A stretch of DNA of 64,000 nucleotides, taken from positions 1 to 64,000 of the IMG/VR virus record IMGVR_UViG_3300044645_002525. One strand, written 5' to 3'. The stretch comes from a virus. Below the pieces are notes generated by a model that was not told the DNA's origin, made no database searches, and saw only the letters and a program-made list of their open reading frames with translations. Both the position numbers and the translations under genes were made by a program. Positions 19,325 to 27,627 of this stretch are shown in pieces. How positions within the stretch are numbered: position 1 is the first letter of the stretch; every line of letters begins with the position of its first letter.

Positions 19325-19714
19325 TTAAGCGTTGTCCACGCTTCCTTTGCCAATCAGTCTAAAAATTCCCCTGACTGGCGTGCCTAAGAACTGCCAATAG
19401 TGAATAGCAATTTGTTCATTCGGCAACAGTTCAAACCTTCCCTCCCTTCCGTTGATTGTGGCTTGAGCAGAATCGCCCACAGTAACGCCAGACAAAGTAA
19501 GAGGGCTGGTCATTCTGCCTTCCATATAGACGGCAGTCATGTCAGCCCCAAGTAGTTGGTCGTAACGTGGATTGTTTTTCTGCTTCAACGTGGCGTAGAA
19601 AGTAACGCCCGTTGCCACTGGCACGTAATTACCAGTTTCATTGTCAAGCGCATAGCCCGAAGCCACACTAAACACCAAAGTGGCATTTGCAAGTGGCTCC
19701 AGGAAATTGCTCAC
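19325..19714 (-). CDS. Head closure / stopper protein (129 aa)
   Basis: Starts with GTG (reads MSNFLEPLANATLVF) and overlaps the upstream stop as GTGA. A small beta-rich protein with TGVTFYATLKQKNNPRYDQL, which resembles head-closure proteins that follow the DUF4054-type connector. It is likely part of the head-tail joint. No catalytic motif is seen. Confidence 0.45.
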   Translation of the reverse strand: MSNFLEPLANATLVFSVASGYALDNETGNYVPVATGVTFYATLKQKNNPRYDQLLGADMTAVYMEGRMTSPLTLSGVTVGDSAQATINGREGRFELLPNEQIAIHYWQFLGTPVRGIFRLIGKGSVDNA

Positions 19715-20022
19715 ACGACAAACCCAACAGAAGAAAGAGGAAGATTGTTGGTCATTCGTTTAAACTCCTGACCGTATTGAGTGGCATCAAGCCCCTCGCC
19801 ATATACTTTGCCGTCAGTGGCACCAATTTGAATGCCCATTTGAGCAAGTTGAATGGCAATGATATGAGCAGCAAGGAACTTTACAGCCCTATCAGTTTGA
19901 TCCCCGAACACATCGCTAGAAGCATCGTAAGCAGCTTCTGAAATGGCGCCATTGACGATGCCAGATGGATGTGGGCTGAATTCAGGAAAGCGCTCAAGAA
20001 AGCTTGCATAGGTGACTGCCAT
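19711..20022 (-). CDS. Head-tail connector, DUF4054-like (103 aa)
   Basis: MAVTYASFLERFPEFSPHP then a helical stretch with RAVKFLAAHIIAIQLAQMG: the start Y-x-x-F-x-x-R-F-P-E-F and the helix layout match DUF4054, a family of small connector proteins between portal and tail. It sits two genes downstream of the capsid gene. The start ATG lies two bases past the upstream stop. Confidence 0.65.
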   Translation of the reverse strand: MAVTYASFLERFPEFSPHPSGIVNGAISEAAYDASSDVFGDQTDRAVKFLAAHIIAIQLAQMGIQIGATDGKVYGEGLDATQYGQEFKRMTNNLPLSSVGFVV

Positions 20023-20024
20023 AA

Positions 20025-20411
20025 TCAGGCCTTCCCAATGCGAATAGCTTCAACGCGCTTTGCAATGGCATTCCTCACGCGGACGCGCCCTTCAATTTTC
20101 TTCCAATCGCCCAGACGATCTGGATCATGGATGAGTTCAATGGCACGAATGGCTTGCGTGAGGGGAAGTTCGCTAAGGCTTTGAACATTTTCAGGCAGGT
20201 CTTCTACCATCACTTGTTCTTTCATTTCTTCAATGGCGCCAATGGCAAGAAGCTTCTTGACCGTACCATTTTCCTTCGCTTCCTTCCATTTCTCATCAGG
20301 AATTTCCTGATTAAGACCAGGCGTCAGTTGAATGAGCCCGCTCTTGGTAATAATGCCAAACCCTGCATCACGAGGGGGATTTTCAAGTTCGGGACGATAA
20401 GCAATCAGCAT
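20025..20411 (-). CDS. Unknown protein after the capsid gene (128 aa)
   Basis: MLIAYRPELENPPRDAGFG, then an acidic, helical body with LTQAIRAIELIHDPDRLGDW. No family recognised. Its place between the major capsid and connector genes suggests a virion or assembly protein. Confidence 0.5.
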   Translation of the reverse strand: MLIAYRPELENPPRDAGFGIITKSGLIQLTPGLNQEIPDEKWKEAKENGTVKKLLAIGAIEEMKEQVMVEDLPENVQSLSELPLTQAIRAIELIHDPDRLGDWKKIEGRVRVRNAIAKRVEAIRIGKA

Positions 20412-20467
20412 TGTTCAAGAGAAACAATTGCTAATAGCTTAACGCCCCTCTTCTTGATTAACTATCC

Positions 20468-21376
20468 TCAGGCAGAGGCCTGCACGTAGATCATGCTCTT
20501 GGGATAGTACAGAGCAACGCCACCGACGCGGGCATGAGCAGGAACGATGAATTCCAGACCACGCTGCTGAGGCGGGAACAGCTCAAGAGGTTGAGGAATG
20601 TGCAGTTGCACTTTCTCAGGATCGCGCTTGTACACAACCATACGGTCAGTATTCAGCACGCTGTTGTCGGCTTCCAACTGGTTGATGGGCTCAACGTTAC
20701 GGATGTAGGGGTTGGTACGCAGGAAATATTCCAGCACAGTCACGTCCGAAGAATCGGAGTTGCGAGTGGTGCTGATTTTGTTGTAATCCGCGTAGGACAG
20801 CAGAATGGTATCGGGCTGTTCCTTCATCTTGGAGCCGTTGATAATGGCAGTCACGCCATAGTTCAGCAGCTCAAGCATTTCCTGGGCAGTGGTGCCAGTA
20901 GTGGTGAACCACTTATCGGCAGCAACCACGTCCACGGTGGAGTTGTTGAAGAAACCAGCGAGGCCCACAGAGCTTTCACCGAAGAAAGCAAGGCTTTCCA
21001 CTTTCTCTTCATAGGCACGACGCACAGCAGCAGCACGACGCTGCTCTAGGGCGATATTGGCCATTTGAGCAGCACGCAGTTCCTGCACGGTATAGCCAAA
21101 GCTGCCACCGAAGGAACGAATGTTGATGCTCTTCTCCACTTGGCTGATGTCAGCACGGGGCAGATCATCAGCAGCGTCCGCAATCAGACGGAACTCACCA
21201 GTGGAGTCCATGATGCGATAGGTGAAGGTCTGGGCGCCAGGACCAGCTTCAGCAGTGACGGGCAGAACAGTGGGATATTTAATATCCGCATACTGCACTT
21301 CAAAAACTTGGGGGCGAATGTACTCAAGCTGACGCTCAAGGAACAGCCCCGCATCATCCATACGGAATTCAGACAT
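20468..21376 (-). CDS. Major capsid protein, DUF2184-like (302 aa)
   Basis: The ATG at 21376 follows a clear GGAGG ribosome site, whereas the 17-codon extension upstream has none. The protein begins MSEFRMDDAGLFLERQLEYI, then has VLPVTAEAGPGAQTFTYR, SFGYTVQELRAAQMA and an EKVESLAFFGES segment. The C-terminus contains FIVPAHARVGGVALYYPKS. This combination is typical of DUF2184 HK97-fold capsid proteins. The neighbours are a decoration protein and a DUF2213 protease upstream. It forms the icosahedral shell. Confidence 0.8.
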   Translation of the reverse strand: MSEFRMDDAGLFLERQLEYIRPQVFEVQYADIKYPTVLPVTAEAGPGAQTFTYRIMDSTGEFRLIADAADDLPRADISQVEKSINIRSFGGSFGYTVQELRAAQMANIALEQRRAAAVRRAYEEKVESLAFFGESSVGLAGFFNNSTVDVVAADKWFTTTGTTAQEMLELLNYGVTAIINGSKMKEQPDTILLSYADYNKISTTRNSDSSDVTVLEYFLRTNPYIRNVEPINQLEADNSVLNTDRMVVYKRDPEKVQLHIPQPLELFPPQQRGLEFIVPAHARVGGVALYYPKSMIYVQASA

Positions 21377-21392
21377 TGTTAAGAGCCTCCTA

Positions 21393-21953
21393 TCAAGAAT
21401 CAGCAGAGAGGGTGAAGCTCGGACCATTCAGCTCCAGAACAGCGAGGCCGCTGCCAGTGGTGGAGGTGAGGAAACGAGCGTTAGCGAGGCGCACAGTTTT
21501 GCCCGATGCAAAAGCATGGGAGAACTGACCAGCCTTGCCAGTGCCACTAGCGGAATACAGCACACGCACGGGCGATGCGGGAGTAACAGCGCCGGTCACG
21601 TAGACGGCCACTGCACCTTCGTTAGCCACGTTCATGGCTTGCTTATCCTTCACACCAGGACGGCTGTTGCTGTCGAGGGCGGTTTCATCAACGTAGGTGA
21701 GGACGTTGACGCCCAGCACAGTGTCAGAAGCGCCAGAAATGGTAGTGGCGGAATTGGCGATGGTACCAGCAGTGTTGTACACAGCCAGATTGCCGAAGGG
21801 AACAACAGCGCCAGTCTCGTTGACGTAGGTGCCGATGGTGTTGTCGCGGATGTCAGACAGTTGACCTTCCAGCAGTGCAGCATGCGCGAGGCTGTAAGCC
21901 TGTTGCACGCCACCAGCGGAGGCGGTGCCCGAAGCAGAGAAAGTTACGGCCAT
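21393..21953 (-). CDS. Head decoration / structural cement protein (186 aa)
   Basis: An alanine, glycine, threonine-rich 186-residue protein (MAVTFSASGTASAGGVQQAY) with the phrases QLSDIRDNTIGTYVNETGA and PVRVLYSASGTGKAG. Proteins of this type (structural cement, DUF2190-like) sit between the protease and the capsid gene and stabilise the shell. It starts one base past the protease stop and is followed after 16 bases by the capsid start. Confidence 0.6.
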   Translation of the reverse strand: MAVTFSASGTASAGGVQQAYSLAHAALLEGQLSDIRDNTIGTYVNETGAVVPFGNLAVYNTAGTIANSATTISGASDTVLGVNVLTYVDETALDSNSRPGVKDKQAMNVANEGAVAVYVTGAVTPASPVRVLYSASGTGKAGQFSHAFASGKTVRLANARFLTSTTGSGLAVLELNGPSFTLSADS

Positions 21954-21955
21954 AA

Positions 21956-23149
21956 TTACTTAGCCTCCTTGGAGATGGAAAGGGGCTTCTTCCAAGCATT
22001 CTGCAGCATGTCCATGTAGGACGAAGGAGCAGAAACGGGAGAAGCAATGGAAGCTACGGCTTTGCGCAGCTCATCAGTGGTGGCAGAATCTTTGCGACCC
22101 TCAGCGAGAGTGTCAAACATTGCTTGCACGTAGTCGTCGCTCTTCTCAGAAAGATCAAGCTCGTCACCACGCACTGCCTTGATGGAATCAACCATCACTT
22201 CGCGGGCAGTTTTGCCAGCGAAAGCATAAGCTGCATCAAGAACAGGCTTAGCCTTCTCGATGAGAGCAACACGCTCTTCCACCATGGAATCAAGATTGAT
22301 TTCCTTGGCAGCAGCGAGTTCAGCGGAAAGCTCTTCCACTTGTTCAGCCAGAGCATCAGCGCGACCCTCAGCGGAATCACACTTGCCCTTCATTTCTTTT
22401 TCCATGGCGTCCATTTCGGACTTAAGCTTTTCAGCTTGTGCCATGGCATCTTCATATTGACGCTTCATATCGGCGTAGCTACCTTTCGCGTCTTCACGCT
22501 CGGCAGCGATAGCAGCAGCAAGAGCTGCATCAGCCTCATACGAAACGCCGTCAAACGCAATGTTGGCGGTCATTTTTACTCCTGTAGAGGATAGAAGGTC
22601 TTCGACAGCGGCATCCGCTGAATCAAGCATGAGACGCACTTGCGCCCCACCTCTAGCCCTGTTGACAATAGCAACGTGATTGCCACGAATGTTCCGCTGA
22701 ATGCCATCGTAATGTTGGCCATCAGAAGTAATTCCTGGTTCGGGGCTATAGTCCACCCTGTAGCCGCACGATACTTCACGCACGTCTCCGCGCATGATTG
22801 AGTCGATTGTCTCTTTGTCCGTGACAGTCAGAGTGCTTTCAACAAAGCCATCGGAGTAGGAGACGTCCGCGCTGGTAAAACCAACTGCGTAGTCTTTTGT
22901 GTTCAATGCGTCAAGAAGCACCGGAGGATGCTCTTTTGTGACACATTTTTCCCGAAAACTATCTAGCGCCTCAATGGCGGCTACTTCCTCTTCGGGCCTG
23001 TACTCCAAGCGGACGCCTCCGTTCGCATCCGTATAAGACTGAATACCAGTGCGTGCTATCCGCGCTTTGACACGCAAATAGCCCTCATCCGTGAACGTGT
23101 AGTTCTGGATGGTGGAAACGTCGTAGCGGAAGCCGTTTAAGGTGTCCAT
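21956..23149 (-). CDS. Prohead protease fused to scaffold, DUF2213 (397 aa)
   Basis: Residues 1-180 fit the DUF2213 head maturation protease (YLRVKARIARTGIQSY, VTKEHPP, DYAVGFTS, then VSCGYRVDY and NHVAIVNRARGG with the histidine and serine-rich loops expected of the fold). Residues about 195-300 are a charged coiled coil (EKLKSEMDAMEKEMKGK) of scaffold type. The C-terminus is helical. It probably cuts itself and the scaffold during capsid maturation. It lies directly upstream of decoration and capsid genes. Confidence 0.75.
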   Translation of the reverse strand: MDTLNGFRYDVSTIQNYTFTDEGYLRVKARIARTGIQSYTDANGGVRLEYRPEEEVAAIEALDSFREKCVTKEHPPVLLDALNTKDYAVGFTSADVSYSDGFVESTLTVTDKETIDSIMRGDVREVSCGYRVDYSPEPGITSDGQHYDGIQRNIRGNHVAIVNRARGGAQVRLMLDSADAAVEDLLSSTGVKMTANIAFDGVSYEADAALAAAIAAEREDAKGSYADMKRQYEDAMAQAEKLKSEMDAMEKEMKGKCDSAEGRADALAEQVEELSAELAAAKEINLDSMVEERVALIEKAKPVLDAAYAFAGKTAREVMVDSIKAVRGDELDLSEKSDDYVQAMFDTLAEGRKDSATTDELRKAVASIASPVSAPSSYMDMLQNAWKKPLSISKEAK

Positions 23150-23206
23150 ATATTAACTTTACCAACAAACATCGTTTATGATTTGTACAGTTATTCAGGA
23201 CTGACT

Positions 23207-23740
23207 ATGGAGAGGCGCTGGCATTACGTCTACTACTCGTACGAGGAGTGGGGCCGAGGCTATATTGGCAAGCGCTCATCCAAGGTTCCGCCAAGCCAAG
23301 ATCCATACATGGGCAGCTTTAAGGACAAGACTTTTAAGCCTACAAATAAAATTGTTCTCGGTGTTTTTGATACGGCAGAAGAGGCGTTAAGACACGAAGT
23401 AATACTTCATGATTTTTACGAAGTAGGCAAAAATCCGCATTTTGCAAATCAAGCCAAGCAGACTTCATCTCGCTTTTGCTGGCATGGTGATTTGACAAAA
23501 GTGCTTACGCCAGCCGAAGAGCAGCAGCGCCGTTCAAAAATCTCGAAGAGTCAAAGGGCTGGATCGAAAGGTTTCTTCTATAAGCTTGTGTCCCCCAGTG
23601 GCAGTATTCATGTGACAATCAATTTAAGGCAATTTTGCAGAGACCATAAATTAACGCATCAAAATATAGACAAAGTTGCAAAAGGTGAACGCCGCCACCA
23701 CAAGGGGTGGACGGCTAAACGGATGGAGCTAAAACGATGA
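23207..23740 (+). CDS. GIY-YIG-like homing endonuclease (177 aa)
   Basis: The ATG at 23207 has AGGA six bases upstream and is preferred to a TTG at 23183. The N-terminus RRWHYVYYSYEEWGRGYIGKRS fits a GIY-YIG nuclease in which YVYYSY stands for the first strand and GYIGKRS for the second. ALRHEVILHDFY supplies the glutamate helix. The C-terminal part FYKLVSPSGSIHVTINLRQFCRDH is a NUMOD-type DNA-binding repeat. Selfish endonucleases of this form (SegB-like) sit free-standing between phage genes. It is on the strand opposite to the head genes and coupled by ATGA to the XRE gene. Confidence 0.65.
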   Translation: MERRWHYVYYSYEEWGRGYIGKRSSKVPPSQDPYMGSFKDKTFKPTNKIVLGVFDTAEEALRHEVILHDFYEVGKNPHFANQAKQTSSRFCWHGDLTKVLTPAEEQQRRSKISKSQRAGSKGFFYKLVSPSGSIHVTINLRQFCRDHKLTHQNIDKVAKGERRHHKGWTAKRMELKR

Positions 23741-24021
23741 TGCTGCTCAAGAAAAGTGATGTGGATGTGCTTAAGATGCCTCATCAGCAAGCTCGTCTCC
23801 TGATTGCTTCTCGCATTAAAGAAGCCCGCCTTAATAGCGGGCTTTCTCAGAAAGACGTAGCTCAAGCTTTGCATACAAGTCAAAGCTCTTATTCACGAAT
23901 GGAACGCGCTGAACTGGCTCCGGATTGCGTGCAAATTCGCACTCTCAGTGGTCTCTATGGAATAAGCGTATTGTGGCTGATGGGCTATCCCTCGTTCATT
24001 CTCAACACGCGAAGGGATTAA
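23737..24021 (+). CDS. XRE-family helix-turn-helix regulator (94 aa)
   Basis: Residues about 20-75 form a classic Cro/C1 HTH: SRIKEARLNSGLSQKDVAQALHTSQSSYSRMERAE, followed by a conserved LSGLYGISVLWLMG. It would bind an operator as a dimer. Its start overlaps the stop of the GIY-YIG gene and its own stop overlaps the opposing 103-residue gene by four bases. Its target is unknown; it could control the nuclease, the inserted island or the phage's own genes. Confidence 0.8.
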   Translation: MMLLKKSDVDVLKMPHQQARLLIASRIKEARLNSGLSQKDVAQALHTSQSSYSRMERAELAPDCVQIRTLSGLYGISVLWLMGYPSFILNTRRD

Positions 24022-24329
24022 TCCTCGTCCTCGTCATCATCACGAAGGTCGCGAAGTTGATCTTCAATGCCCTCCATAATGTATGACTTCGCCATTGCCT
24101 CAATTTCAAACGTAAGAAACTTAGTCGGATCGAAATGAGGGTCGGGCTTTTCGTAGACGCTCATCACATAGATGTGAGTTTCATCGAGACGACCATTCTT
24201 GAAGCATTGCTTCTCCACTAGTTCCCATCGCGAAGTATTGCGGTGTTCGTTAGCAGAAAGAATGGCCAAAGCCTGCATCACGCCAATACCTTCATCTTCT
24301 TGTTCGATGACGCGTACGTATTCGCTCAT
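24018..24329 (-). CDS. Unknown acidic protein (103 aa)
   Basis: MSEYVRVIEQEDEGIGVMQA at the start and a strongly acidic tail (RDDDEDED). No family recognised. It is coupled by ATGA to the upstream frameshift-extension gene in the head operon. Confidence 0.55.
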   Translation of the reverse strand: MSEYVRVIEQEDEGIGVMQALAILSANEHRNTSRWELVEKQCFKNGRLDETHIYVMSVYEKPDPHFDPTKFLTFEIEAMAKSYIMEGIEDQLRDLRDDDEDED

Positions 24330-24679
24330 TGGCCTGTATTACGACTTTCTACCATCTTAATGATGCGTTTAGCCCATGCCCTCCCGGCATCTCCTCCCCA
24401 TAGCAGCCAAGCAATATATCCAGCATCGTTCTCTCCACCGCTTTTATTCTTCTCATGCCGAGAGAAGAATGCAGACATACGCTTGATTGTGGCATAGCTA
24501 ATCTTGCTGCCACCAGCCAAATCACCAGCCCTGGCAACGCCGCTACCAATACCTTGTTTGCCTGCCTCCTGCGTTGTTAAGCCGCCCTTGCCGTGCTTCT
24601 TGCGCAGTTCCAACCCTCGACGGGCAGCACTTCGCACGGCGGCGGGAGGGGAGAAACTCTCAGCATCTCCCCTCAGCGC
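24326..24679 (-). CDS. Frameshift-fused C-terminal domain of the DUF6496 protein (117 aa)
   Basis: This frame is open from 24679 down to 24326 but has no ATG or GTG before a GTG at 24637. The conserved part starts earlier (DAESFSPPAAVRSAARRGLEL), so that GTG would cut it. The rest, with KISYATIKRMSAFFSRHEKNK and AWLLWGGDAGRAWAKR, is a domain common on phage head-associated proteins. It begins exactly where a -1 shift would move ribosomes out of the DUF6496 gene, so the likely product is a 200-residue fusion. The GTG start at 24637 remains an alternative. Confidence 0.7.
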   Translation of the reverse strand, partial: ALRGDAESFSPPAAVRSAARRGLELRKKHGKGGLTTQEAGKQGIGSGVARAGDLAGGSKISYATIKRMSAFFSRHEKNKSGGENDAGYIAWLLWGGDAGRAWAKRIIKMVESRNTGQ

Positions 24680-24690
24680 TTTTTTCCGCA
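24646..24690 (-). promoter_or_regulatory. dnaX-like -1 frameshift cassette
   Basis: On the minus strand: a GGGAG element, then the heptamer A AAA AAG (24679-24685) in register, four bases, then a perfect 9-bp stem GAGGGGAGA / TCTCCCCTC (24674-24666 with 24654-24646, 11-nt loop). The zero-frame stop TGA lies two codons past the heptamer and just inside the stem. This is the arrangement known from E. coli dnaX and should yield a fused protein. Confidence 0.75.
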
Positions 24691-24927
24691 GCTCCCATCC
24701 ATTTCCTCTTCTTCTTCCTCTTCGCCAATCATCTCCTTAAAGAAGCCCATATAGTATTCGTCGCTCATGTCTTCTTTTGGCTTGCGCGTCATGCCAGCTT
24801 CAGACAAGGCAATTGCTAGTGCTTGCTTCGGACTCTTCACGGCTTCGCCACTGCTGCTCTTCAGCTTGCCGCTTTTGTATTCGCGCATCACCTTGGCAAT
24901 TTTTGCCTGCTTTTCCTTCTTGGTCAT
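24673..24927 (-). CDS. DUF6496-like protein, 5' part of a frameshifted gene (84 aa)
   Basis: MTKKEKQAKIAKVMREYKSG then KSPKQALAIALSEAGM is the usual DUF6496 pattern of phage-encoded small proteins (KVMxEFKxGxLKSSSG...). After an acidic stretch (EEEEEEEMDG) the gene ends SCGKKR in the zero frame. The last codons GGA AAA AAG CGC TGA contain the slip heptamer, so the gene appears to feed a -1 fusion with the downstream domain. It lies between the sugar cassette and the head operon. Confidence 0.75.
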   Translation of the reverse strand: MTKKEKQAKIAKVMREYKSGKLKSSSGEAVKSPKQALAIALSEAGMTRKPKEDMSDEYYMGFFKEMIGEEEEEEEMDGSCGKKR

Positions 24928-24954
24928 AGCGCTAAATGCTTTCCTTAAGCATAA

Positions 24955-25671
24955 TCAATGGATGAATCCTATCGGAGCAGTGGCAATGTTCATGCCAGGG
25001 AAAAGCTTGTCACGATACAAAACCATGCCAGTGATGAGACGCTCGGCAATAAAGGCCAACGCTCGCTTGTCATAGCCTCCAATACGAAGAAACTGCTCTT
25101 CGTGCTTATGCCAAATGGGAGCAAGCGCGACAAACAGAGCGCTCATGAATTGCTTGTATTGCACGTTGCCTCCTCGTGCCATATTGCAGCCAATAAAGCT
25201 ATTTTGCTTCCAAATGGCATCAATTTCTTCGCGAGAGAAAATCCAACTCCCGGAATCGGCAAGTTCTCTAGTGATGACAGGAGCGTCAAAAGCTGAATGT
25301 CCACCATAAAACTGCTGCTCCAGCGTGCAATTGAACAGTGCAGGCTCGGGAAAATACAACGTATTTTCGTCGTACCATTGATCATTTGGCTCTAGCCAAT
25401 TACGCCTGTATTGCGCATTGCCAATGTTTTTCTCATTCGCATTGAGAATCATCCAAGAAATACAAGACAGCTCTCCCCATCGGCTATTAAGCCGCGAAAG
25501 GGAAGCATTCTCATCATCAAACACATAGCCCTGTAAGCGGAGCGCTTCACGCTCCTCGCTCGACAAAGTATATGCTCCTCCCATAATGGGAACAATGGAA
25601 GAGCGGGCTTCATAGCGCACTTTCTCACCAGGAATGCACACGGCATAGATGGTGCAATCAGACGGCTGCAT
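24955..25671 (-). CDS. DUF4422-type glycosyltransferase (238 aa)
   Basis: Contains ELSCISWMILNANEKNIGNAQYRRNW, which corresponds to the W-x-x-N-x-x-K-x-x-x-x-G-x-x-x-Y-R-R motif of DUF4422 enzymes, and near the C-terminus GGYDKRALAFIAERLITGMVL, matching the family's R-x-F-x-F-I-A-E-R-L segment. These proteins are found in capsule and surface sugar clusters. It overlaps the next glycosyltransferase by 14 bases on the minus strand, so both are in one operon. Confidence 0.6.
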   Translation of the reverse strand: MQPSDCTIYAVCIPGEKVRYEARSSIVPIMGGAYTLSSEEREALRLQGYVFDDENASLSRLNSRWGELSCISWMILNANEKNIGNAQYRRNWLEPNDQWYDENTLYFPEPALFNCTLEQQFYGGHSAFDAPVITRELADSGSWIFSREEIDAIWKQNSFIGCNMARGGNVQYKQFMSALFVALAPIWHKHEEQFLRIGGYDKRALAFIAERLITGMVLYRDKLFPGMNIATAPIGFIH

Positions 25672-26374
25672 ACACTTTCCTCGCGGACCAAAGCTCGTTG
25701 TAATTGTTCACACCTTTAGCGCCAAGACCAGTCAAGTCCCCGCCTCCTGCAGGCTTGCTCCAAGCCATGATCGTACCATCAGGCAAGACAAACCCTCTGT
25801 TCTTTTGACCATACGTGGGAGTGAGTTCCAGATAGTCGCCATAGACAAAATTGGCTTGACTTCCGTTAATAGCAAGCGCCTTGCCCAACAATGTTGGACC
25901 AGTGGGGCACAGTGGCGTGATGCCATAGTATTGCTCTTTGCAATTTGCCACAATCATTTCAATGGCAGTCTGCAAAGCTTGGTTATCAGGCTTGGAATAG
26001 AGCACAGTCGTAGCACACGCCCAACTGGTATAACTAAAGCGTTGAATATCGCGAAAGGCCAAGAATTCAATGCGGTCGCCAAGATCCACTGCATTAAAAG
26101 CCCTCACGCCAACATCAAAATACCAGCCACCAAGTTTGTTTAACAAGCAAAACCGCCCAAGATCTGCTTTGTAAGAAAATGGCACCAAGCAATCATATGC
26201 CCACACCACTTCTTCACCATAGTTCTCTGCAATAAAAGCACGCAGTGAAGCATCGCTGTAAATGACATGCTCCGCACTAGGGAAGCACGCATCAATGGTG
26301 CCAGTGGCGTGCTTAAGAAATGGGCTCAGCTCTTCCGTTGGATCAGTGGAAAGAAAGATTTGTGAAATCTGCAT
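25658..26374 (-). CDS. GT32-like glycosyltransferase (238 aa)
   Basis: The pattern AYDCLVPFSYKADLGRFCLLNKLGGWYFDVGVRAF (about residues 57-95) is the core of GT32 (Gly_transf_sug) enzymes: KADLGRF-x-x-L-x-x-x-GG-x-Y-x-D. The metal-binding D-x-D is here D-V-G, lacking the second aspartate. The C-terminus has a conserved LTGLGAKGVNNYNELWSA. It probably transfers a sugar onto a glycan, if active. It is 5 bases from the GT4 gene. Confidence 0.6.
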   Translation of the reverse strand: MQISQIFLSTDPTEELSPFLKHATGTIDACFPSAEHVIYSDASLRAFIAENYGEEVVWAYDCLVPFSYKADLGRFCLLNKLGGWYFDVGVRAFNAVDLGDRIEFLAFRDIQRFSYTSWACATTVLYSKPDNQALQTAIEMIVANCKEQYYGITPLCPTGPTLLGKALAINGSQANFVYGDYLELTPTYGQKNRGFVLPDGTIMAWSKPAGGGDLTGLGAKGVNNYNELWSARKVYAAV

Positions 26375-26379
26375 GGCGA

Positions 26380-27603
26380 TCAGGCGATTTTTGCGGGAGT
26401 GCCAAAGCCTTTAAATTCAGGCTCCGCAGGCTTGACAGCTAGTGTTTCATTCACTGCATCCTTGAGCTGCTGCTGAATATAGGGCCAAGTAAAGGGCTCT
26501 TCGTGGAGACGGTTATAGCACCATTGACCATGCTGCTTCAAAATGTCGCGATTCTCATAGTAATAAGTGAGGATATCGGCGGCGCACTCAGGGTCTGGCA
26601 ATAATCGCTCAAGCCCATAGTTTCTGTCGGTTTCACTGGCATTGCATTCAATGCGAGGCATCTCATCAAAGATTTCAGCCAAGCTCGTATGATCAGGAAC
26701 CACTTGCGCCACACCAGTGGCACCATGCTCTGAGTTGACCAAGCCCCATCCTTCGCCAATGCAAGTGTTAATGCCAATATCAGCAGCGTTATACACTTGA
26801 TTGAGTTGTTCAATGGGGAGGCAATTGCCCACTGAATAGTGCGGGCTTGTCAAAATAAGCTTGCCAGTGGCATCAAACCCTTCGTCACGTGCCACTCGCT
26901 TGAAGAGATCAATGATTGGCCAGCCAAGATCTTTTGCTCCCATGTTCAACCAAAGGCGAGCATCATCTTTGTCCTTGGCAAACTTGATAAAGGCTTTAAT
27001 CGTCAGGTCAATGCGCTTTCTGGGTTGATTTCTGTTTCCGTTAAAGACAACAAACACATCGTCCGGTACTCCCAAGATCTTTCGACACTCCTTCTTGTCC
27101 ATCGGGAAGAATTTGGTGAAGTCAGTGCCGTGACCGATAATGCGAATGGGCTTTGTATAACCCATGATCTCTAGTTCTTTTTTAGCAAATTTGGTGTAAG
27201 TGGCCAAGCCGTCCCATTCCATCATTGGGGGAGTGAGATTTGGGAACAATCCATACGAATCAATAGGAGTGTACACAAACCATTTGAAGCCAAGCTTCTC
27301 CCTAAGTGGCTTGGCATTTTCCCATAGACTCAATGCAATCCAGATGTCGTTTGTAATCCATACCAGATCCGGCTTTATTGCTTGAATTACGCTCGCAATA
27401 CGATGAGACCCAAAAGGATCATTCCCATGCGCCATTGCTGGATACATTTTGCAATGCTGCTGCATAGGAGAAGGGTCTCCGTGCCAGTTGGTGCATAACG
27501 CATGTACTTCATATTCCTCCGCGAGCGCTGGAATTAGGTATTCGGCAACTCGCCCAAATCCCGTTTGTACTCCGACATCACCTGCGTAGAGAATCTTTTT
27601 CAT
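26380..27603 (-). CDS. GT4-family glycosyltransferase (407 aa)
   Basis: A full-length glycosyltransferase with a GT-B fold. The N-terminal glycine-rich loop is KKILYAGDVGVQTGFGRVAEYL (residues 2-22). The middle has GTDFTKFFP and NGNRNQPRKRIDLTIKAF, the donor-binding beginning of the second domain. Near the C-terminus is IGEGWGLVNSEHGATGVAQVVPDHT, with the E-x7-E like pattern of GT4. Start is ATG at 27603; an upstream GTG is in frame. It is likely to add a sugar to a glycan on the virion or host surface. Confidence 0.75.
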   Translation of the reverse strand: MKKILYAGDVGVQTGFGRVAEYLIPALAEEYEVHALCTNWHGDPSPMQQHCKMYPAMAHGNDPFGSHRIASVIQAIKPDLVWITNDIWIALSLWENAKPLREKLGFKWFVYTPIDSYGLFPNLTPPMMEWDGLATYTKFAKKELEIMGYTKPIRIIGHGTDFTKFFPMDKKECRKILGVPDDVFVVFNGNRNQPRKRIDLTIKAFIKFAKDKDDARLWLNMGAKDLGWPIIDLFKRVARDEGFDATGKLILTSPHYSVGNCLPIEQLNQVYNAADIGINTCIGEGWGLVNSEHGATGVAQVVPDHTSLAEIFDEMPRIECNASETDRNYGLERLLPDPECAADILTYYYENRDILKQHGQWCYNRLHEEPFTWPYIQQQLKDAVNETLAVKPAEPEFKGFGTPAKIA

Positions 27604-27627
27604 AGGAATCACAAGACTCCCGCAATC

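Noticed and set aside
23737-24021. Lysogeny repressor (XRE) as evidence for a temperate phage
   Set aside because: No integrase, attachment site or divergent Cro-like gene is seen. The gene is coupled to a homing nuclease.
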